Below the pieces are notes generated by a model that worked only from the letters and a program-made list of their open reading frames with translations, had not been told where the DNA came from and made no database searches. 64,000 nt of DNA. It comes from Nitrospira sp. (lineage in GTDB: Bacteria > Nitrospirota > Nitrospiria > Nitrospirales > Nitrospiraceae). Of this stretch, positions 1 through 7,888 are shown piece after piece. Every line of letters starts with the position of its first letter. The first letter of the stretch is position 1. Where the stretch lies: contig CP060499.1 of assembly GCA_024760525.1 (NCBI GenBank), positions 1,798,001 through 1,862,000 of the forward strand, in the 5' to 3' direction. The translations under genes were made by a program, and so were the position numbers.

Positions 1-137
1 AGGCGAGCGAACAGTGAACGACAACCTGACCGCTCCCTTCTTGCTTTTGAGAGAAAGAACAACACAGTGCCTGTGAAGAAAATAGCGCAGTAGTAAGCTG
101 GGAAGGCTGTTGCGCGGGGCTACCCGTGTGGAATGGG

Positions 138-353
138 CTAAACAGCGATGGGAGTTAGGGAGAACACACGACCGTATTGTGCTGCTGTTGCGGTGTCTCC
201 ATTTTTCAACGCATCACGCACATCATCAAGTTTGTATGCGTCTTCTACCGATAGGTAGGGAGACCACTCGTCATCAGTTACCAATAGTTCAACGTCGACT
301 TCGGCAAGATATCGTCCTTCATGAATCAGCTTAGTTCGCGGTTGTTTCTTCAT
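138..353 (-). CDS. small conserved protein, antitoxin-like
   Basis: A 71-aa acidic protein with the central motif DDEWSPYLSVEDAYKLDDVR. Small proteins of this pattern are commonly found beside RelE/DUF4258-type toxins, so an antitoxin-like role is plausible, but no toxin partner sits next to it here. The start is supported by a GAGGAGA ribosome-binding site a few bases upstream of the ATG. It lies alone in a cluster of small toxin-antitoxin-type genes. Family recognition is from memory and the function is inferred. Confidence 0.6.
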   Translation of the reverse strand: MKKQPRTKLIHEGRYLAEVDVELLVTDDEWSPYLSVEDAYKLDDVRDALKNGDTATAAQYGRVFSLTPIAV

Positions 354-524
354 GAGCGTCTCCTCATGAATCCGTCCTGCCGTTGGGGTCAGGATACTGG
401 ATGAAGAAGCAAAGGTCAGTGCGTGATGGCCACAAGAATATAGAAGTAAGTGTTAGTGAACAGCGAGGGGTAAGGCTTTGCCAATGAGCCACACCACTTG
501 TCGGCGTCGGTTTCGACCTTGAGG

Positions 525-785
525 TCAGGCTGCTCCACGTTCAGTGCCGACGTCTGCGCTCTCGTACAGTTCCTCAGGCGCAATGTCCGCACCGTTCGGC
601 CAAGCGACTGTCCAGCCGTCGAGAAAGAATCGACGAAAATACTTAATATTCTTCAACGGCTCAAAAATTGGTCCCTTTAAGTAGCGTCGGAAGTCGATCG
701 TTTTCTCGGAGTTATCATCGAATGTCACACAAATCCTGTAGCCGCCTCGATATTCAGCCTTGGTCACACATGGGATCCTGTTCAT
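525..785 (-). CDS. DUF2442 domain protein
   Basis: An 86-aa protein of the DUF2442 type, recognised from the pattern of a short beta-rich N-terminus (YRGGYRICVTFDDNSEKTID) followed by FRRYLKGPIFEPL and the C-terminal TVAWPNGADIAPEELYE. The ATG at 785 is preferred over an in-frame ATG at 821 because it has a GAGGAGA Shine-Dalgarno and avoids overlap with the upstream gene. It follows the DUF4160 gene by 19 bases on the same strand; DUF2442/DUF4160 pairs are a recurrent toxin-antitoxin-like module. No biochemical activity is assigned. Confidence 0.8.
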   Translation of the reverse strand: MNRIPCVTKAEYRGGYRICVTFDDNSEKTIDFRRYLKGPIFEPLKNIKYFRRFFLDGWTVAWPNGADIAPEELYESADVGTERGAA

Positions 786-804
786 GACGTCTCCTCTCTC
801 GCAA

Positions 805-1065
805 TTATCGTAACGGCTCAATCATTTCGAGCGGTTTGCCAGCCTTCATGCGCTGCCAGTTAGCGCGGAGCTCTGTTCCATGCGCTATCGCCCACTGCCT
901 GATCAGTCGTCGAGCTGTCTTGGAACCAATGTAGCCGACTATCATCCGACCGGTGAAATCAAACTTGGCTCGTTGTCCCTGATATTCGGCATGAAAGTGC
1001 ATCGGCTCGTGCTCATTGTAGAACATCCTGATTATGATTCCGAAAAATATTGAGATTGCTGGCAT
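805..1065 (-). CDS. DUF4160 domain protein
   Basis: An 86-aa protein with the DUF4160 signature: an N-terminal MPAISIFFGIIIRM, the motif NEHEPMHFHAEY (normally D-H-x-P-x-H-F-H-A), and a C-terminal segment ARRLIRQWAIAHGTELRANW. It lies directly upstream of the DUF2442 gene and is presumably co-transcribed with it. By analogy with other DUF4160/DUF2442 pairs it is probably the toxin-side partner, but this has not been shown. Length is normal for the family and no defect is visible. Confidence 0.8.
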   Translation of the reverse strand: MPAISIFFGIIIRMFYNEHEPMHFHAEYQGQRAKFDFTGRMIVGYIGSKTARRLIRQWAIAHGTELRANWQRMKAGKPLEMIEPLR

Positions 1066-1172
1066 CCCGTTGTCCTATCGGAGTTTCTTGCCTTAGTCTA
1101 CCTAGAAAGTCGAGTGGCCAATGTATTTCGGCCAATATTTTCTTTGTGGCGGTTTATCCTAATAAGTCTTTC

Positions 1173-1274
1173 GGGTATTTATCAAGAATTGTCTCGTTCT
1201 TCGGAGGTTTGCCAGACACGACAGCTGATATTAAGCCAACCTTGCGGCTTGCGCGTAATCTATCGGAGCGCCGT
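1173..1274 (+). pseudogene. remnant of a HigB/Gp49-type killer protein (C-terminus)
   Basis: The reading frame contains FGGLPDTTADIKPTLRLARNL. It lines up with the C-terminal motif of Gp49-like addiction-module killer proteins (GGDKSTQ...DI..A..LA.NL). No upstream in-frame sequence resembles the rest of the toxin and GGDKST is degraded, so only a relic remains. Its position immediately before an antitoxin of the matching family supports the reading. This is inference from motif memory. Confidence 0.4.
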
Positions 1275-1481
1275 ATGGGACGAACGACTACAACTCGCTT
1301 TGATGTCGCCGAGCATCTTCAAACACCGGAGGAAATGGCGGCATACCTAGAGGCATGTCTCGAAGAGGCTGATGGCGATGCGGCATTTATCGCCAAGGCC
1401 TTAGGCGATATCGCACGGGCTAAAGGGATGGCTTAGGTTGCACGTGACGCTGGTCTCTCTCGTGAAAACAGTAAAAGTTAA
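1275..1481 (+). pseudogene. addiction-module antidote (HigA-like), broken by a stop codon
   Basis: The ORF starting MGRTTTTRFDVAEHL reads TPEEMAAYLEACLEEADGD and ALGDIARAKGM, the N-terminal two thirds of the putative addiction-module antidote family (about 100 aa, XRE-type HTH). It hits TAG at 1434-1436. Directly after that stop the same frame continues VARDAGLSREN, the family's recognition-helix region, so the TAG replaces what is normally a Gln codon (CAG). A second stop at 1479-1481 truncates the rest. The gene is therefore a nonsense-mutated antitoxin relic and its toxin partner upstream is also degraded. Confidence 0.65.
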
Positions 1482-1497
1482 CATCTTTGTAGCCGTG

Positions 1498-1788
1498 TTA
1501 CCCTTGATAGGTCTGTGCATTCAATTTGATTTTCTGCGCCATGTTCCCGCCGGCCATCATTAGCGAAAGCGAAAGGGCCGAGCCCTGACTGAAATCGGCA
1601 GGAACCAGGTTTGAAACGCGGCCCTCCTCAATAAAGCCCCAGGCACGTCCCCATTTGTCTTTTTCGTGGCGGTCAAACACACCTATCGCGATTCCTCCGT
1701 TCTTTCGAATCAGTGAGAAGCATGGAACATCCGTGAGGCCGTCACCGACGAAGATCATTTGATCAAAGGGGACGCGGCATTTCTCCAA
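1498..1788 (-). pseudogene. C-terminal fragment of a HAD-family phosphatase
   Basis: The 96-aa frame contains MIFVGDGLTDVPCFSLI, the HAD motif IV region (GDGxTDxxxF), followed by GGIAIGVFDRHE and KWGRAWGFIEEGRVSNLVPA. These are typical of the last third of a haloacid-dehalogenase-like hydrolase of about 300 aa. The N-terminal DxD nucleophile motif and cap region are absent. Homology stops abruptly at about 1788, next to a promoter-like repeat, so this looks like a decapitated gene left by a deletion or insertion rather than a functional short protein. Confidence 0.65.
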
Positions 1789-1802
1789 TTAGTCCCATTG
1801 AA

Positions 1803-1832
1803 TTGACTCCCTTTGTCCCCCGTTCATATACT
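1803..1832 (+). promoter_or_regulatory. sigma70-type promoter for the lipoprotein gene
   Basis: TTGACT at 1803-1808 and TATACT at 1827-1832 are separated by 18 bases, about 40 bases upstream of the lipoprotein ATG. The surrounding sequence (CCATTGAATTGACTC ... CCCCC ... TTCATATA) is repeated almost exactly at about 3198-3234. Confidence 0.55.
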
Positions 1833-1872
1833 GCAACTCGCTTGTGGTTCCTGAAACAAGGTTGGAATACGC

Positions 1873-2088
1873 ATGAAGCAAGCTGTCGTCATCTGGCTTT
1901 TCGCGCTTAGCCTGGCAACACTGGCCGGGTGCTCGTCGAAAGAGCTGTATAAGACTGGTCAGGCTTGGCAGGAGAACCAGTGCTTCAGGATTGATGATAT
2001 ACAGGAACGAAACCGGTGCCTGGCCAACGCGTCTGTCTCTTACGAGCAGTACCAACGGGATGTAGACGCTGCGCCTCAGCCGAAGTAG
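1873..2088 (+). CDS. small lipoprotein
   Basis: A 71-aa protein with a textbook lipoprotein signal: positive start (MKQ), hydrophobic stretch VVIWLFALSLATLAG and lipobox LAGC, giving a mature lipidated protein of about 50 aa beginning CSSKELYKTG. The mature part holds two further Cys (NQCFRIDDIQERNRCLANA) that could form a disulfide. It is not recognised as a named family; small lipoproteins of this Cys-x(n)-Cys design are frequent in proteobacteria and Nitrospira. It has its own promoter at 1803-1832. Function unknown. Confidence 0.7.
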   Translation: MKQAVVIWLFALSLATLAGCSSKELYKTGQAWQENQCFRIDDIQERNRCLANASVSYEQYQRDVDAAPQPK

Positions 2089-2210
2089 TCCCCACCTCCG
2101 ATTAAGTCTTTACCTTGCCAGCCGCCAAAGGGTTTCAGGCGAAACTACCGGGCGACAATACTGAGTTGTGCGGAATAACCGAGCTGGGCGAGCGAGTGCT
2201 CGGAGTCGTC

Positions 2211-2408
2211 TCAGGTGAGGCCGAGTGCGCGTACGTCGGCGACGCCGATCCTCGCCACGATGTCACGAATGGTCGCAAGATGAGCTGGATCGAATTCACC
2301 GTCCATCAGTGCTGATTCTGCCCAGGCCACCAGGCTGTCCAACGACAAATCGTGTCGCAAATATTCGGCAAACTTCTCAGCAACAGTTTCGCGGGTAATG
2401 AGTGTCAT
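2211..2408 (-). CDS. small conserved hypothetical protein
   Basis: A 65-aa acidic helical protein (TRETVAEKFAEYLRHDLSLD, then LVAWAESALMDGEFD). It resembles small orphan proteins often found within toxin-antitoxin-rich regions. There is no clear Shine-Dalgarno before the ATG, and the C-terminus (ALGLT, then TGA) may be a few residues shorter than relatives, which I recall ending in a Trp-containing tail. Function unknown; existence is moderately supported. Confidence 0.5.
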   Translation of the reverse strand: MTLITRETVAEKFAEYLRHDLSLDSLVAWAESALMDGEFDPAHLATIRDIVARIGVADVRALGLT

Positions 2409-2467
2409 AGTGGTGAATTGAGGGATTCTTTACCGAACCCACGTCTGATCCGAGCAGTGTACTCGTG

Positions 2468-2794
2468 CTATGCCGCACGCCGTCGTTTGGCGCGCGCGCT
2501 CGAACGCGTTGTGAGACGCGATGATTTCTCTGTGAATCGACCTGTCACGAACTTATGTAGCACGCTGGCAATGAGTGTTTGGTAAGGCACCCCTTCTTCG
2601 GCTGCACGGGTTTGAATATCCATCAAATCGGGTGAGGATAATCTCACATTGACTCTCCGATTCTTGATGAATGTCGCCCGGGCCGTTTCTTTGAAACGCT
2701 TGAGTTCAGCTTTTGAGGGAGCAACGGACTTAAACCGGCCTTCCTCATATTCCTTCGCAATCTGTTCTTCATACGATGGCCGACGTTTTCTCAT
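2468..2794 (-). CDS. RHH/CopG-type antitoxin (BrnA-like)
   Basis: A 108-aa basic protein. The middle part (RRVNVRLSSPDLMDIQTRAA, then EEGVPYQTLIASVLHKFVTG) is a ribbon-helix-helix DNA-binding unit as found in CopG/BrnA antitoxins: a beta strand followed by two helices with the GVPYQTLI turn. The C-terminus is an Arg/Lys-rich tail (SARAKRRRAA). The ATG directly follows the stop codon of the upstream toxin gene (TAA-ATG with no gap), so the two are translationally coupled. It likely neutralises the toxin and autorepresses the operon. Confidence 0.75.
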   Translation of the reverse strand: MRKRRPSYEEQIAKEYEEGRFKSVAPSKAELKRFKETARATFIKNRRVNVRLSSPDLMDIQTRAAEEGVPYQTLIASVLHKFVTGRFTEKSSRLTTRSSARAKRRRAA

Positions 2795-3073
2795 TTAGAC
2801 ACCGCCCTTTAGGTAGTCACGGGTCGCCTTCCTGTTCGGAATGACCGTTTTAAGAAAGTAATGGTCAGCTTCTTCCACGAATGGAACCAAATAGACGTAG
2901 CGCTCGACCTCGACAACAAACATTCGTTGACGAGGGTATTTGTCGAGGTTGGAGTGTACCACGATATCGAGCAATCCATCGGCCTCAATGGCAAGGACGA
3001 TTTCCTCGAAGGAAATATTCCGCTCAGCTTTCAGTTGCTCATTCTTCTCGTGACCCCAACGAAACGGCTTCAT
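2795..3073 (-). CDS. BrnT-like toxin
   Basis: A 92-aa protein with the pattern MKPFRWGHEKNEQLKAERN, then ISFEEIVLAIE, RMFVVEVERYVYLVPFVEE and FLKTVIPNRKATRDYL. This matches the BrnT-type toxin fold: an N-terminal F-x-W-x-x-x-K-N, central beta strands and the C-terminal P-x-R-K-A motif. It is the first gene of the pair and abuts the RHH antitoxin gene with no intergenic base. Members act as ribonucleases in characterised systems; activity here is inferred. Confidence 0.75.
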   Translation of the reverse strand: MKPFRWGHEKNEQLKAERNISFEEIVLAIEADGLLDIVVHSNLDKYPRQRMFVVEVERYVYLVPFVEEADHYFLKTVIPNRKATRDYLKGGV

Positions 3074-3205
3074 GCGCCAGTCTAGCTCAATGTGTGCCTT
3101 TTGTCATCACCATGCAGACCCACACTCGTCACATTTTCTTCGAAAACGATGCCATGCTGGCGGCTAGCTCGACTTTTGAACTGATTTCGCAGTTCCACCA
3201 TTGAA

Positions 3206-3234
3206 TTGACTCTCTTCTACCCCCTTCATATAAT
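3206..3234 (+). promoter_or_regulatory. strong sigma70-type promoter of the GlmL-Memo operon
   Basis: TTGACT at 3206-3211 and the perfect TATAAT at 3229-3234 are spaced by 17 bases. The first gene of the eight-gene operon starts about 40 bases downstream. The promoter and its upstream flank are near-duplicates of the element at 1803-1832. Confidence 0.7.
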
Positions 3235-3272
3235 GCGATCCGTTCGAGGTTTGCCTTGTCCGGCCTGCACTT

Positions 3273-3644
3273 ATGCGATCGCGCTTCAATGACAATCTGG
3301 TGGGAAAGCTGGCTCAAATAGGAGCCGGGCTTCGCCATGCGTTTGCCGTTCCTCCTGAGAATCAGCCCCTCTCTATAGAAGACGTGCAGTTGATGGAACG
3401 GATCGCGGAGGTGATCGTCAAGCGGAGAATGGCGGCTCCGGCGACGATGTTCTTGGAGTCCATGGGACCGATGAATTTTCTGGGCAGCCAGGCACTGCAT
3501 TTCCTGACCCCGATCCTTGATTGTGCCTTCAACACGAAAGAAGTCGAGCAGGTTGCGCGATTGCTCGAGCGCCGTGATACGGTGACTCGCCTCATCTCCA
3601 TCATTGAAGCCAAGTCTGCTCCAAAGGGAGCAACGGCTCAATGA
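3273..3644 (+). CDS. conserved hypothetical protein, first gene of the operon
   Basis: A 123-aa, mainly helical soluble protein with no signal peptide or membrane segment. It ends in an amphipathic helix (KEVEQVARLLERRDTVTRLI). I do not recognise a named domain. Its stop codon overlaps the start of the GlmL-type ATPase (ATGA), indicating translational coupling and a probable role with that protein. It lies 39 bases after a strong promoter. It could be a regulatory or adaptor subunit of the complex encoded downstream; this is inference from position only. Confidence 0.75.
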   Translation: MRSRFNDNLVGKLAQIGAGLRHAFAVPPENQPLSIEDVQLMERIAEVIVKRRMAAPATMFLESMGPMNFLGSQALHFLTPILDCAFNTKEVEQVARLLERRDTVTRLISIIEAKSAPKGATAQ

Positions 3645-5467
3645 CGTCTTCCGCATCCAGCCCTCCAAAGATCGATCGCCCTCTCAATGTAATCGTGGCG
3701 ACCGATTGCGGCAGCACCACGACCAAAGCCATTCTCATCGAAAAAGTCGGTGACGAGTATCGGCAGACGTATCGCGGCGAAGCGCCGACGACTGTGGAAG
3801 CTCCGTTCGAAGACGTAACGCGCGGCGTGTTGAACGCCATCGCTGAGATCGAGGAGCTCTCCGGCCGGAAAATTCTGGATGGCGATCAGATCATCACGCC
3901 CTGCCGGGACGACAAGACAGGTGTCGACATTTATATCTCGACCAGCAGCGCCGGCGGCGGGCTGCAGATGATGGTGACGGGCGTGGTACAGAACATGACC
4001 GGCGAAAGCGCGCAGCGTGCGGCGTTGGGGGCCGGCGCGATCGTGATCGATGTGTTGGCCTCAAACGACGGCCGGTTGCCGCACGAAAAGATCGAGCGCA
4101 TCCGCTCCATGAGACCGGACATGATTCTGATGTCGGGTGGGACCGACGGAGGAGCGGTGACCCACGTGGTGGAGATGGCCGAATATGTCGCGGCAGCCGA
4201 ACCACGGCCCCGGTTCGGTGTGACGTATAAGTTGCCCTTGATCTATGCGGGCAACAAGGAAGCCCAACCGCAAGTCAAAAAGACGTTGGAAGACAAATCG
4301 GCGTTGGTCGTCACAGAGAACATCCGTCCGGTCTTGGAACGAGAGAACCTGGCGCCGGCGCGGAATAAGATTCACGACTTGTTTCTTGAGCACGTCATGC
4401 AACAGGCGCCGGGCTATAAGAAGCTCATCGAGATGGCCGGCGCTCCCATCATGCCGACGCCCGCTGCAGTCGGGCTCATCATGGAGACGATCGCCCAGCG
4501 GGAACATTTAAATCTGATCGGGGTGGATATCGGCGGAGCAACGACCGACGTCTTTTCCGTGTTCGACGGCGTGTTCAACCGGACGGTCAGTGCCAATCTC
4601 GGCATGTCCTATAGTGTGTCCAATGTCCTCGCCGAAGCGGGACTGGCGAACATTATGCGATGGGTGCCGTTCACGATCGATGAACAGACGCTTCGTAACC
4701 GCATCAAGAACAAGATGATCCGGCCCACCACGATTCCCCAAACACTCGATGAATTGCAAATCGAGCAGGCGATCGCGCGCGAGGCTCTGCGGTTGGCCTT
4801 GATTCATCATAAGTCGCTGGCAACGGGGTTGAAGGGCGTGCAACAGGAGCGGACGATCTCCGATGTCTTCGAACAGCAGGCGTCCGGTAAATCGCTGATC
4901 GATATGTTGAAACTGGATCTGATTGTCGGCAGCGGCGGCATCCTGTCCCATGCGCCGCGGCGGATCCAATCGATGCTGATGATGGTCGATGCCTACGAGC
5001 CGATGGGCTGCACGAGGTTGTCGGTCGACAGCATTTTCATGATGCCGCATCTCGGCGTGCTGTCCACGATCAATGAGAAGGCCGCAACCGATGTGTTCGT
5101 TCGAGATTGCATGATTTATCTGGGCACCTGCGTGGCGCCGATCGGACAGGGGAAAGACGGGGATCTCTGTGCCGACTATCAGATCACGTTGCCTGATGGA
5201 AAGACCATCAACGATCGACTCACATTCGGCGATCTGCGGCTCTATCCGTTGGATTCCGGCAAACAGGCAACCATCAAGATTCAACCTGCCAAAGGCGTCA
5301 ACATGGGTGCGGGAGCGGGGACTGCTTTCACGAGAGAGGTCCATGGCGGTGTGGTCGGACTCTTGCTCGATGGCCGTGGGCGACCGCTCAGATTTCCGGT
5401 TGACCATCAAGCCCGGGTCGCGTCACTGACGAAATGGTTCAAGGCAGTCGATCTCTACCCGGTTTAG
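3641..5467 (+). CDS. GlmL/MutL-family ASKHA ATPase
   Basis: A 608-aa protein of the glutamate-mutase-accessory (GlmL/MutL) family. It shows the ASKHA phosphate-1 loop ATDCGSTTTKAILIEK near residue 20 and a second phosphate loop GVDIGGATTDVFSV near residue 293. Family-typical SSAGGGLQMMVTGVV, MSGGTDGG and VGSGGILSHAPRR are also present. Characterised relatives are linked to B12-dependent mutases, but no mutase subunit or cobalamin-binding DxHxxG motif is seen nearby, so the role here is probably different. It overlaps the 123-aa gene by four bases and is followed closely by the barrel-sandwich protein. Full length, no defects. Confidence 0.9.
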   Translation: MTSSASSPPKIDRPLNVIVATDCGSTTTKAILIEKVGDEYRQTYRGEAPTTVEAPFEDVTRGVLNAIAEIEELSGRKILDGDQIITPCRDDKTGVDIYISTSSAGGGLQMMVTGVVQNMTGESAQRAALGAGAIVIDVLASNDGRLPHEKIERIRSMRPDMILMSGGTDGGAVTHVVEMAEYVAAAEPRPRFGVTYKLPLIYAGNKEAQPQVKKTLEDKSALVVTENIRPVLERENLAPARNKIHDLFLEHVMQQAPGYKKLIEMAGAPIMPTPAAVGLIMETIAQREHLNLIGVDIGGATTDVFSVFDGVFNRTVSANLGMSYSVSNVLAEAGLANIMRWVPFTIDEQTLRNRIKNKMIRPTTIPQTLDELQIEQAIAREALRLALIHHKSLATGLKGVQQERTISDVFEQQASGKSLIDMLKLDLIVGSGGILSHAPRRIQSMLMMVDAYEPMGCTRLSVDSIFMMPHLGVLSTINEKAATDVFVRDCMIYLGTCVAPIGQGKDGDLCADYQITLPDGKTINDRLTFGDLRLYPLDSGKQATIKIQPAKGVNMGAGAGTAFTREVHGGVVGLLLDGRGRPLRFPVDHQARVASLTKWFKAVDLYPV

Positions 5468-5479
5468 GACCATAGGGAA

Positions 5480-6604
5480 ATGGCTCACAGTTATACACCC
5501 GGCCTCACTGTTACGGATCGTACGGTGATCCATCGGCGGCGCATGTTGCCCTTGCCGGGTAAGGTATTGGTCAACGTCGGCGAGCGGGTGCGGTCAGATC
5601 AGGTTGTTGCCAAGGCAGAGTTGCCGGGAAAAGTCTTCCCGGTCAATCTTGCCAATCAACTCAGCATTGCCCCGGGTGAGATCAAGGACTATTTGATCAA
5701 GAAGGAAGGCGATGCCGTTGAGAAAGACGAGATTCTTGCCGAGAACAAGCCCCTGATCAAGTGGTTCAAGACGGAGATCCGATCGCCGGTGGCGGGCATA
5801 GTCGAGTCTGTGTCGACCATCACAGGCCAAGTGCTCTTGCGGGAACCGCCCAGAGTCCTACAACTGCTGGCCTATGTGGATGGGATCATCTCGGAGACGG
5901 TTCCGCAGCAGGGTGTCGTGGTCGAAGCGACATGTGGATTGGTGCAAGGGATCTTCGGCATCGGTGGAGAGACGTTCGGCGACATCGTGCTGGGCGTGAA
6001 AGCTCCGGACGAACCACAGTCGCCGGGACATTTCAATTCGAGTATGAAAGGCAAAGTGGTCGTGGGAGGGTCGTTCCTTTCGGCCGAAGCCCTGAAGCAG
6101 GCCAAGGCCGTCGGTGTGGCCGGATTGGTCGTGGGGGGGATTCATGATGAGGATCTGCGTGCCCTGTTGGGATATGATCTCGGTGTCGCCATTACAGGAA
6201 CGGAACAAGTGGGATTTACGCTGATCCTGACGGAGGGGTTCGGGACGATTCCAATGGCGACCAAGACCTTTAAGCTGCTTTCCGCTCATGTCGGCCGGAA
6301 GGCATCCATCTCGGGCGCCACACAGATCAGAGCCGGCGTCATCCGTCCGGAAATTATTATTCCACAAGTAGAAGACAAGGTTGGGATGGAGACCGTTACC
6401 CGGCGCGACGGGATTCGCCTTGGCGATCCGGTCCGCATCATCCGCGATCCGCTCTTCGGCAGAATCGGGGAAGTATCGGCGCTTCCGTCCGATCTCACCA
6501 AGATTCCTACCGAGAGCGAGGTGCGGGTATTGGAAGTGAAGTTCGCCGATGGAACGCGGGTCGTGATTCCGCGGACGAATATCGAGGTGATCGAGGGGGC
6601 CTGA
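5480..6604 (+). CDS. barrel-sandwich (RnfC/biotinyl-like) and KOW-motif protein
   Basis: A 374-aa soluble protein. Residues 20-60 (LPGKVLVNVGERVRSDQVVA) and about 100-125 (IRSPVAGIVESVSTITGQVL) form the two halves of a lipoyl/RnfC-type barrel-sandwich hybrid, but there is no modified-Lys MKM motif. The middle is Gly-rich (GIFGIGGETFGDIVLGV). The C-terminal part has a KOW-like segment (GDPVRIIRDPLFGRIGEV). It sits 12 bases after the GlmL gene and 3 bases before the DUF6754 gene. It probably acts as an assembly or docking factor with GlmL at the membrane proteins encoded next; the function is unknown. Confidence 0.7.
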   Translation: MAHSYTPGLTVTDRTVIHRRRMLPLPGKVLVNVGERVRSDQVVAKAELPGKVFPVNLANQLSIAPGEIKDYLIKKEGDAVEKDEILAENKPLIKWFKTEIRSPVAGIVESVSTITGQVLLREPPRVLQLLAYVDGIISETVPQQGVVVEATCGLVQGIFGIGGETFGDIVLGVKAPDEPQSPGHFNSSMKGKVVVGGSFLSAEALKQAKAVGVAGLVVGGIHDEDLRALLGYDLGVAITGTEQVGFTLILTEGFGTIPMATKTFKLLSAHVGRKASISGATQIRAGVIRPEIIIPQVEDKVGMETVTRRDGIRLGDPVRIIRDPLFGRIGEVSALPSDLTKIPTESEVRVLEVKFADGTRVVIPRTNIEVIEGA

Positions 6605-6607
6605 AGC

Positions 6608-7888
6608 GTGAGGCGTGAAGTGGATCTCGTGGAAGGCGGTTGGGGCCGTTTCGCATGGCCTTTGCTGGTCGTGATTTTCTGTGTGTCGAGTTTGCAACCA
6701 CCGTGCACCTCGGCTGAGACAGCTATCAGTGCTCCCCAAGATGTGCAGGTATTCGACACGCCGAACGACGGAGGAGGAAGCCTGACCGTTCAGTGGGCTC
6801 CTACGCCGAAAGATGGTCCGGACATCCGCTATCAGGTCTTGCTTGCAAGAGCACCTGCTGCCGATCCAACGACATTCACGGTCGTCGCAGAATTCCCCGC
6901 CAATACGAAATACGTCAAAGACACAAAAACCGCTTGGTGGACAAGGAAGGCCGAGAAGACCTGGCACCAGGCCGTCATCAAGAGTGCAAAGAATATCGAC
7001 GTGACGGATGGCACGGCCTATGCCGTCGCATTGGCGGCTGTCCAAGGCGATCAGCGGGTTTTCAGCCCGGTGTCGGTGGCGACTCCTTCGCCGGACTGGT
7101 TCAACTGGAATCAACTGAATAATCTCATCATCGCCGTCTCATTCTGTGGGCTGGTGTTTTATACGATCAGCTATGCAAAGCGGAACGAGATCTTCTTGCG
7201 TCGTATTCCGGGGCTCGACGCAGTGGATGAAGCGATCGGGCGCGCAACCGAGTTGGGCAAGCCGATTCTCTATATGACCGGCGCGCATGACTTGCACGAC
7301 CCTTCGACGATTGCCGCTGCGGTCATTCTCGGGAAGGTGGCGAAGCGGGCTGCGCTCTATGAAACGGAATTGATGGTGCCCCATCGCGAGCCGATTACGA
7401 TGGCGGTCTGCCAGGAAATCACCAAACAAGCCTATTTGGAGGCGGGAAAGCCCGATCTCTTCAAGGAAGACGCGAACTTTTTCATCACACCCGATCAGTT
7501 CAGCTACACGGCGGCGGTCGACGGGATCATGCTGCGGAAGAAGCCCGCCGCAAACTTCTTCATGGGCCATTACTTTGCCGAGTCGCTGTTGCTCACCGAA
7601 ACCGGCGCGAGCACCGGCGCCATCCAAATCGCCGGAACGGATGCCGACCACCAACTCCCGTTCTTCGTGACCACCTGCGATTACACGTTGATCGGCGAAG
7701 AGCTGTACGCCGCGAGCGCGTATCTGTCCAGGGAGCCGGTCCAAGTCGGCACGCTGCGCGGACAGGACATCGGGAAAGCGGTCGTGCTCAGCGCGATCGC
7801 CGTCGGAACCGTATTGGCGACGGTCGGAGTCGTCACCGGCGCGCATTGGCCGCAGATTGTCCTCGATCTCTTTAGGGACCTGAAATGA
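6608..7888 (+). CDS. FN3-like and DUF6754 membrane protein
   Basis: A 426-aa protein with a GTG start. It has a signal peptide (FAWPLLVVIFCVSSLQPP) and a fibronectin-III-like beta domain from about residues 40 to 155 (VQVFDTPNDGGGSLTVQW). A transmembrane helix follows at about 165-185 (LIIAVSFCGLVFYTISYA), then a large domain of the DUF6754 type (GLDAVDEAIGRATELGKPIL, ATELGKPILYMTGAHDLHDP, CDYTLIGEELYAASAYLS) and a C-terminal helix near 390-412. DUF6754 has no known activity. Its stop overlaps the next start (ATGA). Confidence 0.8.
   Translation: MRREVDLVEGGWGRFAWPLLVVIFCVSSLQPPCTSAETAISAPQDVQVFDTPNDGGGSLTVQWAPTPKDGPDIRYQVLLARAPAADPTTFTVVAEFPANTKYVKDTKTAWWTRKAEKTWHQAVIKSAKNIDVTDGTAYAVALAAVQGDQRVFSPVSVATPSPDWFNWNQLNNLIIAVSFCGLVFYTISYAKRNEIFLRRIPGLDAVDEAIGRATELGKPILYMTGAHDLHDPSTIAAAVILGKVAKRAALYETELMVPHREPITMAVCQEITKQAYLEAGKPDLFKEDANFFITPDQFSYTAAVDGIMLRKKPAANFFMGHYFAESLLLTETGASTGAIQIAGTDADHQLPFFVTTCDYTLIGEELYAASAYLSREPVQVGTLRGQDIGKAVVLSAIAVGTVLATVGVVTGAHWPQIVLDLFRDLK

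Noticed and set aside
3641..5467. B12-dependent glutamate/methylmalonyl mutase locus
   Set aside because: Only the GlmL-type ATPase is present; no mutase subunit or cobalamin-binding DxHxxG motif is found in neighbouring genes.
5858..7114. Long - strand ORF of 418 codons
   Set aside because: It is antisense to the barrel-sandwich and DUF6754 genes, has Arg/His-rich composition typical of shadow frames and no recognisable domain.
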